Origin: Actinomadura_C alba
GTDB taxonomy: Bacteria > Actinomycetota > Actinomycetes > Streptosporangiales > Streptosporangiaceae
Reading direction: 5' to 3'
NCBI RefSeq assembly: GCF_039530285.1
Contig: NZ_BAAAOK010000009.1
Location: 248,001-312,000 of the forward strand
Length of the DNA stretch: 64,000 bases
Both the position numbers and the translations under genes were made by a program. The notes beneath the pieces are model-generated. The model was not told the origin of the DNA. It saw only the letters and a list, made by a program, of their open reading frames with translations, and searched no databases. This document shows positions 1-8,669 of this stretch, one piece after another (the stretch's first letter is position 1; every line of letters starts with the position of its first letter).

Positions 1-1
1 C

Positions 2-64
2 GGCGCACTCGGCATGCTCGCCTTCGGCCGCCGAGCCCGGAACGCCATCCCCTCCCCGGGATAA
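2..64 (+). CDS. C-terminal tail of an unidentified, probably membrane-anchored protein (partial)
   Basis: An open frame runs in from the left edge and stops at TAA 62-64. It encodes about 20 residues: a short apolar stretch (GALGMLAFG) followed by RRAR and a short polar end. A hydrophobic run followed by arginines is typical of the last membrane segment of a surface protein, but too little is present to name a family. Confidence 0.35.
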   Translation, partial: GALGMLAFGRRARNAIPSPG

Positions 65-76
65 GTGGCCGCGACC

Positions 77-102
77 ACCGAGCACCGAGCACCGAGCACC
101 GA
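77..102. repeat. 7-bp tandem repeat ACCGAGC, three copies plus a partial
   Basis: Three perfect head-to-tail copies of ACCGAGC occupy 77-97 and a partial copy follows to 102. They lie just after the stop codon of the left-edge gene. No function is evident; this is probably slippage-prone low-complexity DNA. Confidence 0.7.
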
Positions 103-157
103 TGAGTTCGCCCCGGTCGCGATGTTGCACTATCGCAACTGACGATCGACAAGGAAG

Positions 158-318
158 ATGTCGCGAACATCTTATGAAAGGCACGCATCAAAGAAATCGA
201 CTCCGAAAGGCACATATATGAACCCGGACGCTCTGGGAGCCTGCTTCGGCGAAGCCCAGAAAGAGCTCTCTGAAAAGGCACCGGTCGGTGGACGCACCAT
301 TCCTGTCTCGCCGGCCCG
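158..318 (+). other. Possible 5' part of a decayed gene, no family recognised
   Basis: An ATG at 158 has AAGGAAG in front of it, and a second ATG at 218 is preceded by AAAGG. The first 50 or so residues (MNPDALGACFGEAQKELSEK from 218) look protein-like, with alternating charged and apolar residues. After about 320 the frame turns into arginine/serine-rich sequence with no coding character. It may be the 5' part of the recombinase gene whose debris follows, or a separate decayed gene. Confidence 0.25.
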
Positions 319-708
319 GTGCAGCGAGACGACAGCATCACCCTGGGCGAATACGACAGCGCTGAGATATGGCTCACCCCATGGTCTCCCGAGATCCAAT
401 CGAACCGCTCGAACTCTGACGAGGTCCGCGCCACACCGGGTCGATCAGAATCACCCACGCTGGCGTTGTCACATCTCCAGTTCGAGGCCCTGCTGTCGGC
501 CGCACATGCGTCGGTCAACCCGAACGACTTCGCCTTGATCGCAAGGCTCGGCGTGCTCGGCGCCGCGGATCTTCAAGGCCACCAGGACCGACATCAACGA
601 CCTGGGCACGGAACACAGTCACCGGTCCTGCGCATGGTCGGCACGGGAGCCCGGAGGTTCCGGGGCCGCTCTGACCCAGATGGGCGGTACGCGGCTCGCT
701 GTCGCTGA
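319..708 (+). pseudogene. Degraded tyrosine recombinase (XerC/D-type phage integrase) remnant
   Basis: From about 472 the frame reads HLQFEALLSAAHASVNPNDF and then ALIARLGVLG. This matches the start of the catalytic domain of actinobacterial tyrosine recombinases, where the usual text is FEALL-AAR-S-NP-DFALVAMLGLLGLRIFEA. At about 570 the match moves to another frame (LRIFKATRTDINDLGTEHSH) and near 620 it returns (VLRMVGTGARR, family form VLRVVGKGAK). Two compensating frameshifts therefore interrupt it. The downstream half with the catalytic Arg-His-Arg-Tyr residues is absent. The remnant marks an old integration event or a lost mobile element. Confidence 0.7.
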
Positions 709-990
709 GGGCTCTCAGTCTGGAATTGCGGCGCGCGCTGGCCGGATCCGGCCAATATCGAGGTGGTCGAGGTGGAGTTTTCCACGTTGGCGCACTTCAT
801 GGCTGCGAGCCGGTGAGGGGTCTTTGAGTCGGCCTAAAACGGGAGATTAGGGCACTAGCCCCTTATCGGTAACGGAATGTACATTCCAGCCGGAACGCCC
901 AGGAGCCCGAGGTTGGGTCTCCACCCATGGACATCCAGGTCATTGGGACCTGGATGCCGGTGTGCGGGCGTGCCTAGGAAGGAATCCTTG

Positions 991-3333
991 ATGGTGGGCA
1001 GAGCACGAGCATTGCTGATTGCGATGGTCGTGGTGGCCTCCGTATTCGCGGTACCGCGAATCGCGCAGGCCGGGGTATACGAACAAGCACCCAGCGTCAC
1101 GTGTCACTCGCAGACTCAGCCGCGATTCGCCGAGGAGATGACCGACCTCATGCGGATCGCGACGAACGTCGGGACGGTCACCCGTCCCAATGGCCCGCAA
1201 CCGCCGGGCATCGCCTTCTACGATCACGTCACCCGCACCGAGTGCTACACCCCGACGAACAGGCTCTACAAGACCGCCAGTGTGGTCAAAGCCTCGATCC
1301 TCGGAGCGCTGCTGCAAAGGCCCCAGGAGCTCAGCGCCGGCGAACGCGAGCTTGTCGAAAAGGTGTTCACCGACCGGTTCGCCAGCACTGATGCCGCGGG
1401 CGAGTTGTGGAAGATCCTGGACTGCGGCAAGGACGACACCGGCTCGGTGCGGCCGTGCAGGGCAATGTGGGACTTCTGGGCGGCCGCTGGGATGACCGAC
1501 ACGTCCGCCTCCGACACAGGCGCGTTCGGCGAGACTTCAACCACCGCGCGGGACCAGGTCAAGCTGCTCAAACTGTTCACCGGCCATGACGACGGCGTCA
1601 TCAACCGTGAGCGCCGTGCCTACGCGCTCGACCTGATGAAGCGGGCCGAACCCCGGTTCGGCGTCCCCTCGTTCGCTCCGCCGGGGACGGTGCAGCGACT
1701 CAAGGTTGGCTACGCCAATCTCAACGATGGTGACTACGCCTTCCGGGTCCACTCCATCGGTCAGATCGAGGGCGGCCCGCAGGCGTACAACTACCTGATG
1801 GCGATCCTCACTGATCAAAATGATGAGGTGAACATTCCGGGTTGGCCCTACGACTGGCCGTACAACGGCGAACAGCGGGTCAACGACATCAGCGAACAGC
1901 TCAACTGCGGGGTCCGCGAACTGAACGGCGACGGCTCCTGCTGGAGCTTCAAGAAGGAGGAGTGCTCCGTCTCCCCGCCGGAACAGCACTGCAGTACCGT
2001 CCATCCGCTCCGGTCCCACCGCAGCCAGCATTGGGTTCGGGTGTCGATGCCCAACCTTCTCGGGACGACGGTGCATTGGCGACTCAAGGACGCGGCCAAC
2101 GGTGTGATCGTTGATGAGGGCGATGCCGTCGGTGGGCCGGACTGCGTCTGCGAAAAGACGGTGTACGGGCTGTACGGCAGCTACATCCTGTTGGTGGACA
2201 GGGATGTCGCCAACCCGCACCCATTGGGCGGGACCATCCTCAATTACACCGGCGACCCGGAGCCCGGCGCCAACCAGCCGCCGGTGGTGTACGCGGGACC
2301 CGACGTCAGCGGTGATGAAGGCTCGCCCATTGCGGTTCATGGCTTCGCGAACGATGACGACGGCATGCCGCAGGTGAACTGGTCGGTCCAGCCCGGGGAA
2401 GGCGTCGACCCCGGCGGGTCGTGCACCGTCATCGACCCGAGTGCGCCGATCACACAGCTGACCTGCAACGACGACGGCACGTTCGTGCTCACCATGTCAG
2501 CCAACGACGGCAGGCACGGGGCGGTCACCGACACGGCGCTCGTGCACGTGAAGAACGTCGCCCCGATACTCGGCGGCACTGCCCGTGCGGCATCGGCCGA
2601 AGACACACCAGGGATACAGACGCCTCGTCCTTGGCAGGCGTTCGAGGTGGGCACCCCGGTGCAGATGACGGCCAACTTCACCGACCCCGGCAGTAACGAC
2701 ACCCACGTCTGCGCGGCCGAATGGGACGACGGCACGTCGGATTCCGTCACCTCCACGGGCCACTCGTGCACCATCACGCATACCTTCGATGAGCCGGGCA
2801 TGTACACGATCAAGGCGAAGGTGACCGACGACGACGGCGGCACCATCGACAAGAGCGTGCTCGTGGTCGTCTACGACCCCGACGGGGGGTTCGCGACCAG
2901 CGGAGCTCAACTCGATTCACCGGTAGGCGCGCTGGCGTCGGCCCCTGGGGCAGGCGGGAAGTTGAGCGTCCAGGCCAACCCTGCCTACAAGCCCGGTGAC
3001 ACCGGGCCTATCCCGGGCAGTGGCAAGGTGCAGGCTCGACTGGACGGCACCGACTTCTCGTTCGCCGCGACCGACCTGCAGTGGCTGGTCGTCGCGCCAG
3101 ACGAGCAGGTGGCCGTCAAGGGCACCGGCACCGTCAACGGCGAGGCCGGCTTCGGGTTCGTGCTCTACGGCTACGACGATCCCGACAAGCTCCGCCTCGT
3201 GGTGTGGTCCACAACCGACGGCGAGAACCCCGGTGGGAAGGTGCTCTACGACAACCGCAGAGGCGCCGACTATGACCTGGACCTGGCGGAACCCCAGGCC
3301 CTGACGGGAGGCTCCTTCCAAGCGCACCTATGA
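991..3333 (+). CDS. Secreted beta-lactamase-like serine hydrolase with two PKD-type modules
   Basis: The start at 991 is preferred over 877 because AGGAAGGAA lies just upstream and a signal peptide begins there (about 27 residues ending in IAQA). The product has 780 residues. Residues about 50-330 resemble the penicillin-binding/class A beta-lactamase fold: TASVVKASIL holds an SxxK motif (S97, K100), and RLKVGY may stand in for the KTG box. Two PKD-like beta-sandwich modules follow at about 427-525 and 545-630 (each with a D-D-G turn and a tail like VTDDDGG). The C-terminal region of about 120 residues is not recognised. An extracellular hydrolase is likely, but the substrate is unknown; a true beta-lactamase role is doubtful because the SDN and Glu166 elements are not obvious. 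It is monocistronic. Confidence 0.75.
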   Translation: MVGRARALLIAMVVVASVFAVPRIAQAGVYEQAPSVTCHSQTQPRFAEEMTDLMRIATNVGTVTRPNGPQPPGIAFYDHVTRTECYTPTNRLYKTASVVKASILGALLQRPQELSAGERELVEKVFTDRFASTDAAGELWKILDCGKDDTGSVRPCRAMWDFWAAAGMTDTSASDTGAFGETSTTARDQVKLLKLFTGHDDGVINRERRAYALDLMKRAEPRFGVPSFAPPGTVQRLKVGYANLNDGDYAFRVHSIGQIEGGPQAYNYLMAILTDQNDEVNIPGWPYDWPYNGEQRVNDISEQLNCGVRELNGDGSCWSFKKEECSVSPPEQHCSTVHPLRSHRSQHWVRVSMPNLLGTTVHWRLKDAANGVIVDEGDAVGGPDCVCEKTVYGLYGSYILLVDRDVANPHPLGGTILNYTGDPEPGANQPPVVYAGPDVSGDEGSPIAVHGFANDDDGMPQVNWSVQPGEGVDPGGSCTVIDPSAPITQLTCNDDGTFVLTMSANDGRHGAVTDTALVHVKNVAPILGGTARAASAEDTPGIQTPRPWQAFEVGTPVQMTANFTDPGSNDTHVCAAEWDDGTSDSVTSTGHSCTITHTFDEPGMYTIKAKVTDDDGGTIDKSVLVVVYDPDGGFATSGAQLDSPVGALASAPGAGGKLSVQANPAYKPGDTGPIPGSGKVQARLDGTDFSFAATDLQWLVVAPDEQVAVKGTGTVNGEAGFGFVLYGYDDPDKLRLVVWSTTDGENPGGKVLYDNRRGADYDLDLAEPQALTGGSFQAHL

Positions 3334-3374
3334 CCTGCCTGGCTTAGGCACGGCTTCCCGACGACCGGACGAGC

Positions 3375-3409
3375 GGTGGCGGCACGACCCACTGGGCCGT
3401 GCCGCCACC
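3375..3409. terminator. Hairpin terminator between convergent genes
   Basis: A perfect 12-bp inverted repeat (GGTGGCGGCACG at 3375-3386 and its complement at 3398-3409) lies between the stop of the serine hydrolase and the stop of the oncoming reductase gene. It can serve both directions. No T-tract follows, as is usual in actinomycetes. Confidence 0.75.
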
Positions 3410-3499
3410 CACTGGTTACGACGCTTGAACGAACGTGCGCCACGGCGGAGTCACCTCTCGACAGAACCGCACGTTGCCCAGCCGACCCACGCTCTGCGT

Positions 3500-4390
3500 T
3501 CATCGCTCCGCAGTGCCTCGTGATCTCAGCAGCTCGAACACGCTGGAGAAGCTGTCCCGCCCGTGGCCGTCGGCTGACCGCCTGTCGAGCAGGGCCTTCA
3601 GCGGTTCATGGACGTCGGTGGCGATATCGCTGGCTCTGCTGAGCTGGATGAGGCTGTCGACCCCGGCCCGGTTCAGGTCGACCGTGGAGACCCCATCCGC
3701 ATACGCCGCTGATCCCGCCTCGCGCGCCAGCTCGGGCAGGAACCCGGCCATCCCGTGGAGCCATCGGGCCGCCAGCGGGGCGAACATTTCAGGGGTGGTA
3801 CCCACCGAGCCGAGCAGTGCCGCGGCATGCAGAAACCCGGTGAGGGCAGCGTATCCGGTGCCCAGCAGGGCCAGGTCGTGGACTTCCGCAGAACCGGCGT
3901 CCGTGCCGAAGTAGTGTGCCGGCGCCATCACTTCCAGCTCGCGTCGGTAAGTGGTGAAGGCACGCTGGGATCCGCTGTAGAGGAAGAAGGCCTCCGGGGT
4001 GGCGACGGTCTCGGGGAGGGCCATCATGGCGCCGTCGAGGTAGTCGGCGCCGTGTCCGGCGGCCCAGGCGGCCAGCTCACGGGCGTGGTCGGGGGTGCTG
4101 TTGGCAAGGTTCACCAGGGTACGGCCCTGCAACGCGGAGGCGGTGGGTCCGAGGGCCTGCCGTACCGCGTCGTGGTCGAGGAGCGGGGCGATCACCAGTT
4201 GGCCGGCCGCGACCGCCTCGGTGGTGGTTGTCGCGCGGATGGCGCCCTGTGCGACGAGTGCGTCGGCTTTGGCGGCGGTGCGGTTCCATACGGTGGTCGG
4301 GTAACCGGCGTTGAGGAACGCGGAGGCAATCGGGGCGCCCATCCGGCCGAGACCGAGAACCGTGACGTGTGGCTTCGTCTGCTCAGGCAT
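3500..4390 (-). CDS. NADPH-dependent imine reductase-like oxidoreductase (second of a tandem pair)
   Basis: The 296-residue protein opens with a Rossmann fold: VTVLGLGRMGAPIASAFL at about residues 9-26, then VWNRTAAKADAL. This is the nucleotide-binding signature of the 6-phosphogluconate/3-hydroxyisobutyrate dehydrogenase superfamily. The preference for WNR (the Arg reads the NADPH phosphate), the length near 295 and the alpha-helical C-terminal dimerisation half with a conserved Asp in AEVHDLALLG point to the bacterial imine reductase (IRED) family. That family reduces cyclic imines or performs reductive amination. Its ATG overlaps the end of the upstream paralogue by 8 bp, so the two are co-translated. 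The natural substrate is unknown. Confidence 0.85.
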   Translation of the reverse strand: MPEQTKPHVTVLGLGRMGAPIASAFLNAGYPTTVWNRTAAKADALVAQGAIRATTTTEAVAAGQLVIAPLLDHDAVRQALGPTASALQGRTLVNLANSTPDHARELAAWAAGHGADYLDGAMMALPETVATPEAFFLYSGSQRAFTTYRRELEVMAPAHYFGTDAGSAEVHDLALLGTGYAALTGFLHAAALLGSVGTTPEMFAPLAARWLHGMAGFLPELAREAGSAAYADGVSTVDLNRAGVDSLIQLSRASDIATDVHEPLKALLDRRSADGHGRDSFSSVFELLRSRGTAER

Positions 4391-5279
4391 TCCGCTCGCC
4401 CTTCGTGATCGTCTCGATGACGCTGGCGATGCCGCTGGAGCCGTGTCCGGTGGTCGCCGCCCGATCCAGCAGGTTCCCGATCAGCTCCGGCACGTCGGTG
4501 CCGATACCGCGGGCCCTGCTGGTGTCCAGGAGGTGCTCCATCGCTGCCGCGTGCACCTCCACGGTGCCGTCGTCGTCCGGGAAGCGGCCGCCCTCGATCT
4601 GGCGGGCGTGGCCTGCCATCAGCGAGGTGACGAACGGCATGTGCCCCGTCGCCACCGCCGCGAAGGCGGCCGGGGCGACGCCTGCCGTGCCCACCAGTGC
4701 GACGGCGTGGTAAAAGCCCGCCAGCGCCCCCCAGGCCAAACCGAACAGCGCCGTGTCGTACACCGGGGCCAGCGCCGGATCGGCGCCGAGGTGCACGGAG
4801 TTGCCCAGGCTCGCCAACACCACCCGGTGGGTTGCGAAGGCCTTCGGGGAGCCGCTGAAGACGAACAGCGCCTCGGGCCGCCCGACAAGCCGTGTGCCGC
4901 TCATGGCAGCGCCGTCGAGGTAGTCGGCGCCGTGCCCGGCCGCCCAGTCGGCACTCCGGACGGCATCCTCCGGAGTGCCGGAGGTCAGGTTTACCAGCGC
5001 CCGGCCGGGCAGGCGCTTCGCCACCGGCTCGAGCAGGTCGCTTACGGTTGGGTAGTCCGGCAGGCAGACCACGACCAGGGGACTCGCGGCGACCGCCTCT
5101 TCCACGGTCGCCGCACGGACGGCGCCCTGGGCGACGAGTGCGTCGGCCTTCGCGGCGGAGCGGTTCCATACGGTCGTGGCATGGCCGGCGACGAGGAAAG
5201 CCTGGGCGAGCCGGGTCCCCATCTGCCCCAGGCCGAGCACCGACACCGTGGACCGCTCGTGGTTCTCGTTCTCCGACAT
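4383..5279 (-). CDS. NADPH-dependent imine reductase-like oxidoreductase (first of a tandem pair)
   Basis: This 298-residue paralogue of the next gene has VSVLGLGQMGTRLAQAFL at about residues 13-30, VWNRSAAKADALVAQGAVRA, and the C-terminal helical half with APVYDTALFG. Many stretches, including VWNR-AAKADALVAQGA and WAAGHGADYLDGA, are shared almost word for word with the downstream copy, so the pair arose by tandem duplication. IRED-family enzymes work as domain-swapped dimers. Two co-translated paralogues allow a heterodimer, which is inference. The gene is divergent from a SARP regulator 153 bp away that could control it. Confidence 0.85.
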   Translation of the reverse strand: MSENENHERSTVSVLGLGQMGTRLAQAFLVAGHATTVWNRSAAKADALVAQGAVRAATVEEAVAASPLVVVCLPDYPTVSDLLEPVAKRLPGRALVNLTSGTPEDAVRSADWAAGHGADYLDGAAMSGTRLVGRPEALFVFSGSPKAFATHRVVLASLGNSVHLGADPALAPVYDTALFGLAWGALAGFYHAVALVGTAGVAPAAFAAVATGHMPFVTSLMAGHARQIEGGRFPDDDGTVEVHAAAMEHLLDTSRARGIGTDVPELIGNLLDRAATTGHGSSGIASVIETITKGERNA

Positions 5280-5432
5280 GAGGTGACTCCTGGTTCCTTG
5301 TTCCTTCGGCTGACTTCACCGGACGGTTCGTTCGGTGTGCCCTCACCGTGCCGGGCGGCGCTGGCGGGACTCTGTCGAGCCGCTGTCGGTCGCCGGACGG
5401 CCGCTGGCGGTCCGACCGATTACCGTGCAGCC
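5280..5432. promoter_or_regulatory. Divergent promoter region between the reductase pair and the SARP regulator
   Basis: These 153 bp separate two divergent start codons and must hold both promoters. SARP regulators bind short direct repeats in such regions. The text contains several TTCGGT/TCGGTG-like words (5320-5340) and CGG-spaced words, but I cannot define a clean heptamer repeat by eye. Confidence 0.4.
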
Positions 5433-8400
5433 ATGTACTTCTCCGTGCTCGGCCCGCTCACCGCCCGGACGACTGCCGGACACGCGGTCGACGTCCCCGA
5501 AGCGAAGGTGCGCGCACTGCTTGCCGCTCTGCTCGTCCACGTGGGGCATACGGTCTCGGCCGACCGGCTCGTGGACGATCTATGGGGCGATCGGCTGCCC
5601 GCAAACCCGGCCGGTGCCCTGCAGACGAAGGTCTCGCGGCTACGCCGTGCCCTGGCGCGGGCCGAACCCGGGGCCGAGACGCTGGTGGAGTCGAGGCCCC
5701 CGGGATATCTGCTGCGTATCGGCCCCGGGGATATGGACTCCCACCGGTTCACCGACCTGACCGCTACCGCGTACGGCGCCGAGGACCCGCGCTCCAGGGC
5801 GGACCTGCTGACCGAAGCGCTGGCGCTGTGGACGGGGGAAGCCTTCGCCGACCTGGGCGATCTGGAGTTTCTGCGCACCGCGGCCGGACGCCTTGAAGAG
5901 CAGCGCCTCACCGCCCTGGAAGCACTCGCCGAGGCCCGCCTCGAACTGGGCGAACACCACACGCTGGTCGGGGAGTTGGGTGAGCTGGCGGTCCGCCACC
6001 CACTGCGGGAGCGGCTGCGCGCCGTCCAACTCCGGGCGCTGTACCGGGCCGGACGGCAGTCCGAAGCACTGGCCGCCTATGCCGAGCTGCGGAAGCAACT
6101 GGCCGACGAGCTCGGCGTGAACCCCGGGCCGGAACTGACCGCCCTCCACCAGGCGATCCTCGAACACGATGCGGCCCTTGAGGCGGCCCCTGCCTCCCGA
6201 AAGCCCCCGGCCCCCCGACAGAAGAGGTATGGCGACCTGGCGGCTCCGCTCACCGACCTGATCGGCAGGAAGAAGGCGGTGTCCGCGATAGGTGAACTGC
6301 TCACCACTCACCGGCTGGTGACGCTGACGGGCCCCGGCGGGGTCGGCAAGACCCGCCTCGCGGAGGAGGTCGCCGGACAGGCGGCCGGTGCCTATCCCGA
6401 CGGCGTCCGGATGGTCGGCCTCGCCGGATCCACCGAGGTGGCCGAGCAACTGAGCGCCGCCCTGGGCGTACGGGAAGAGGGAGCAGTGGGACTGGAGGAC
6501 GCGCTGCGGTCAAGGCGGCTCCTGCTGATCCTCGACAACTGCGAGCACGTCATCGACTCGGCAGCCGACGTCGTGCGCCGGATCCTGGCCGCCGCGCCCG
6601 GGCTGAGCGTCCTGGCCACCAGCAGGGAACCTCTCGGCCTGGCCGGAGAGGTGGTGTGGGCCGCGCCGCCACTGTCGCAAGCCGACGCTGAGCAGCTGTT
6701 CGCCGTACGCGCCGCGGCCGCCGCGCCCGGATTCGTCGTCACCGAGCACAACGCGGAGGCCGTCGCGACGATCTGCCGCCGCCTCGACCGCATACCTCTG
6801 GCCCTGGAACTGGCCGCCACCCGGGTCCGTGCACTGGGAGTGCACGAGCTGTCCGCCCGCCTTGACGACAGGTTCCGTCTCCTTGCCGGCGGCCACCGCG
6901 GCGTGCCACCGCGCCAGCGGACCCTCCGGGCGGTGATCGACTGGAGCTGGGAGCTGCTCACCGACGACGAGCGGAAGCTCCTGCGCGGCCTGGCGGCCTT
7001 CGCCGACGGCTGCACCCTCGAAACGGCCGAGGCGGTGTGCCGCGGCGATGGCCAGGACGTCCTCGACCCGCTGATCCGCCTTGTGGACCGCTCGCTCGTC
7101 ACCGTGGCCGACGGCCGTCGCTACCGGCTGCCAGAATCGATAGCGGCCTACGCCCTTGAACGCCTGGCGGAGGCAGGCGAGTCCGAGGCCCTCCACCTAC
7201 GCCACCACGCCTACTACACCGAACTGGCCGAACAGGCCGCGGCCCAACTCCACGGCCCTGAGCAGCAGACCTGGCTGACCCGCCTCGACCACGAAAGCGC
7301 CAACCTGCGCATGGCCCTGAAACGCGCCGTGCAGCGGAAGGACGCGACCGGGGCCCTGCGCATAGCGCTCGCCTCGACCTGGTACTGGTTCCTACGCGGC
7401 CGACTGAGCGAGGCCCGGCGATCGCTGGACGAAACCCTGCACATCACCGGCGACGCCCACGCGATCCTCCGTTCCCAAGCCGCCCTCTGGTACGCCGGAT
7501 TCACCCTGCTGGCCGGGGAGGGACGGAACGACACGGTCCATCCGCCCGAGGTGACGGTCGACGGCCGAGCCGGTGGCGCACGTGCCGCATGGTTCCTCGG
7601 CTACGCCTCGCTCAGCGCGGGTGAAGACCTGGCCCACAGCGAGACTCTGGTGGACCGTGCCCTGACCGACTTCCGTACAGCCGGCGACCGCTGGGGAATC
7701 GCCGCGGCACAGAGCACCCGGGCCACCCAGGCCCTGCTGCGGGGCGACCTCACCGCACTGCGCCAGAGTGCCGAGGACGGCCACGCGCTCTTCGAAGAAC
7801 TCGGCGATCGCTGGGGACGGTTGCAGACTACCTATCCATTGGCAGCACTGGCCGCGATCACCGGCGACTACACGCACGCCGCACGACTGCACCAGGATGG
7901 TCTCCGCCTGGCCGAGGAACTGGGCTTCTGGACAGACGCCGCCGACCGGCTCACCGGGCTGGGCAGGGTCGCCCTCCTGACCGGTGACTTCCCTCAGGCC
8001 ACCAAGCTCCACCGCAAGGCGATGGCCCTGGCCGCCGAACACGGCTACGCGGCGGGCGAGATCCACGCCGAAATCGGCCTCGCCCTCGGAGCCCGGCGCG
8101 GGGGCGACTTCGACCTCGCCGAGAAGCACCTCCGCAGAACCCTCGCATGGCATCGCGAAGTCGACTTCGGCCCCGGCCCCGCACTTCTCCTTGCCGAACT
8201 CGGCTTCCTCGCCGAACAACGCGGCGACGCACCCGCGGCCCTCTCCCTGCACCACCAAGGCCTCGCCGTCGCCCGTGACAGCGGCGATCCCCGGGCCCTC
8301 GCCCTCGCTCACGAGGGCCTCGCCGGGGCATACGCCCTCGCGGGTCAACCCGTGCAGGCCGCCCGCCTCCTGGGCACAGCCACCCGGGCGCGGGAATCCT

Positions 8401-8627
8401 CCGGCGCCCCGCTCCCGGAGGCCGAGCGCGGCGATGTCGAGCGCATCACGGCCAAGGTCCTCTCGACGCTGGGCACAGAGATGTTCGCTGCTGAGTTCTC
8501 CGCCGGCGTCGACGACAATCCCAACGTAGGACGCCACGGCGGGGGGACGAGTAGGAGCAATGCTCAAGACCTGTGGATCGGCCTCGGGTCGGGCGCGAAG
8601 GGCGTACCTTCCCGAGTGATCGATTGA
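5433..8627 (+). CDS. AfsR/SARP-family transcriptional regulator (BTAD-NB-ARC-TPR)
   Basis: The start at 5433 gives MYFSVLGPLTA, the standard SARP opening; the frame is open farther upstream but only as antisense of the reductases. The protein has 1064 residues. An OmpR-type winged helix (about 1-95) with LRALLAALLVHVG-like text is followed by the bacterial transcriptional activation domain to about 245. Next is an NB-ARC ATPase with Walker A GPGGVGKTR at about 300 and Walker B LLLILDN. A long C-terminal tetratricopeptide region carries many A-x-x-L/G-x-Y pairs. Such proteins activate secondary-metabolism promoters after ATP-dependent oligomerisation. Divergence from the two imine reductases suggests these are its targets. 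Confidence 0.92.
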   Translation: MYFSVLGPLTARTTAGHAVDVPEAKVRALLAALLVHVGHTVSADRLVDDLWGDRLPANPAGALQTKVSRLRRALARAEPGAETLVESRPPGYLLRIGPGDMDSHRFTDLTATAYGAEDPRSRADLLTEALALWTGEAFADLGDLEFLRTAAGRLEEQRLTALEALAEARLELGEHHTLVGELGELAVRHPLRERLRAVQLRALYRAGRQSEALAAYAELRKQLADELGVNPGPELTALHQAILEHDAALEAAPASRKPPAPRQKRYGDLAAPLTDLIGRKKAVSAIGELLTTHRLVTLTGPGGVGKTRLAEEVAGQAAGAYPDGVRMVGLAGSTEVAEQLSAALGVREEGAVGLEDALRSRRLLLILDNCEHVIDSAADVVRRILAAAPGLSVLATSREPLGLAGEVVWAAPPLSQADAEQLFAVRAAAAAPGFVVTEHNAEAVATICRRLDRIPLALELAATRVRALGVHELSARLDDRFRLLAGGHRGVPPRQRTLRAVIDWSWELLTDDERKLLRGLAAFADGCTLETAEAVCRGDGQDVLDPLIRLVDRSLVTVADGRRYRLPESIAAYALERLAEAGESEALHLRHHAYYTELAEQAAAQLHGPEQQTWLTRLDHESANLRMALKRAVQRKDATGALRIALASTWYWFLRGRLSEARRSLDETLHITGDAHAILRSQAALWYAGFTLLAGEGRNDTVHPPEVTVDGRAGGARAAWFLGYASLSAGEDLAHSETLVDRALTDFRTAGDRWGIAAAQSTRATQALLRGDLTALRQSAEDGHALFEELGDRWGRLQTTYPLAALAAITGDYTHAARLHQDGLRLAEELGFWTDAADRLTGLGRVALLTGDFPQATKLHRKAMALAAEHGYAAGEIHAEIGLALGARRGGDFDLAEKHLRRTLAWHREVDFGPGPALLLAELGFLAEQRGDAPAALSLHHQGLAVARDSGDPRALALAHEGLAGAYALAGQPVQAARLLGTATRARESSGAPLPEAERGDVERITAKVLSTLGTEMFAAEFSAGVDDNPNVGRHGGGTSRSNAQDLWIGLGSGAKGVPSRVID

Positions 8628-8641
8628 AGGTCACCGAGTAG

Positions 8642-8661
8642 GCCGGCGTTGCACCGCCGGC
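8642..8661. terminator. Short hairpin between convergent genes
   Basis: GCCGGCG at 8642-8648 pairs with CGCCGGC at 8655-8661 across a 6-nt loop. It sits in the 42-bp gap between the SARP stop and the stop of the BRCT-propeller gene, so it can terminate both. Confidence 0.6.
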
Positions 8662-8669
8662 TGGGAAGG

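Noticed and set aside
877..990. Upstream start at 877 for the serine hydrolase
   Set aside because: It puts 38 Pro/Arg/Gly-rich residues in front of a good signal peptide; AGGAAGGAA supports 991.
4311..5432. Upstream extension of the SARP gene by 374 codons
   Set aside because: This stretch is antisense to both reductases; the SARP fold starts exactly at 5433.
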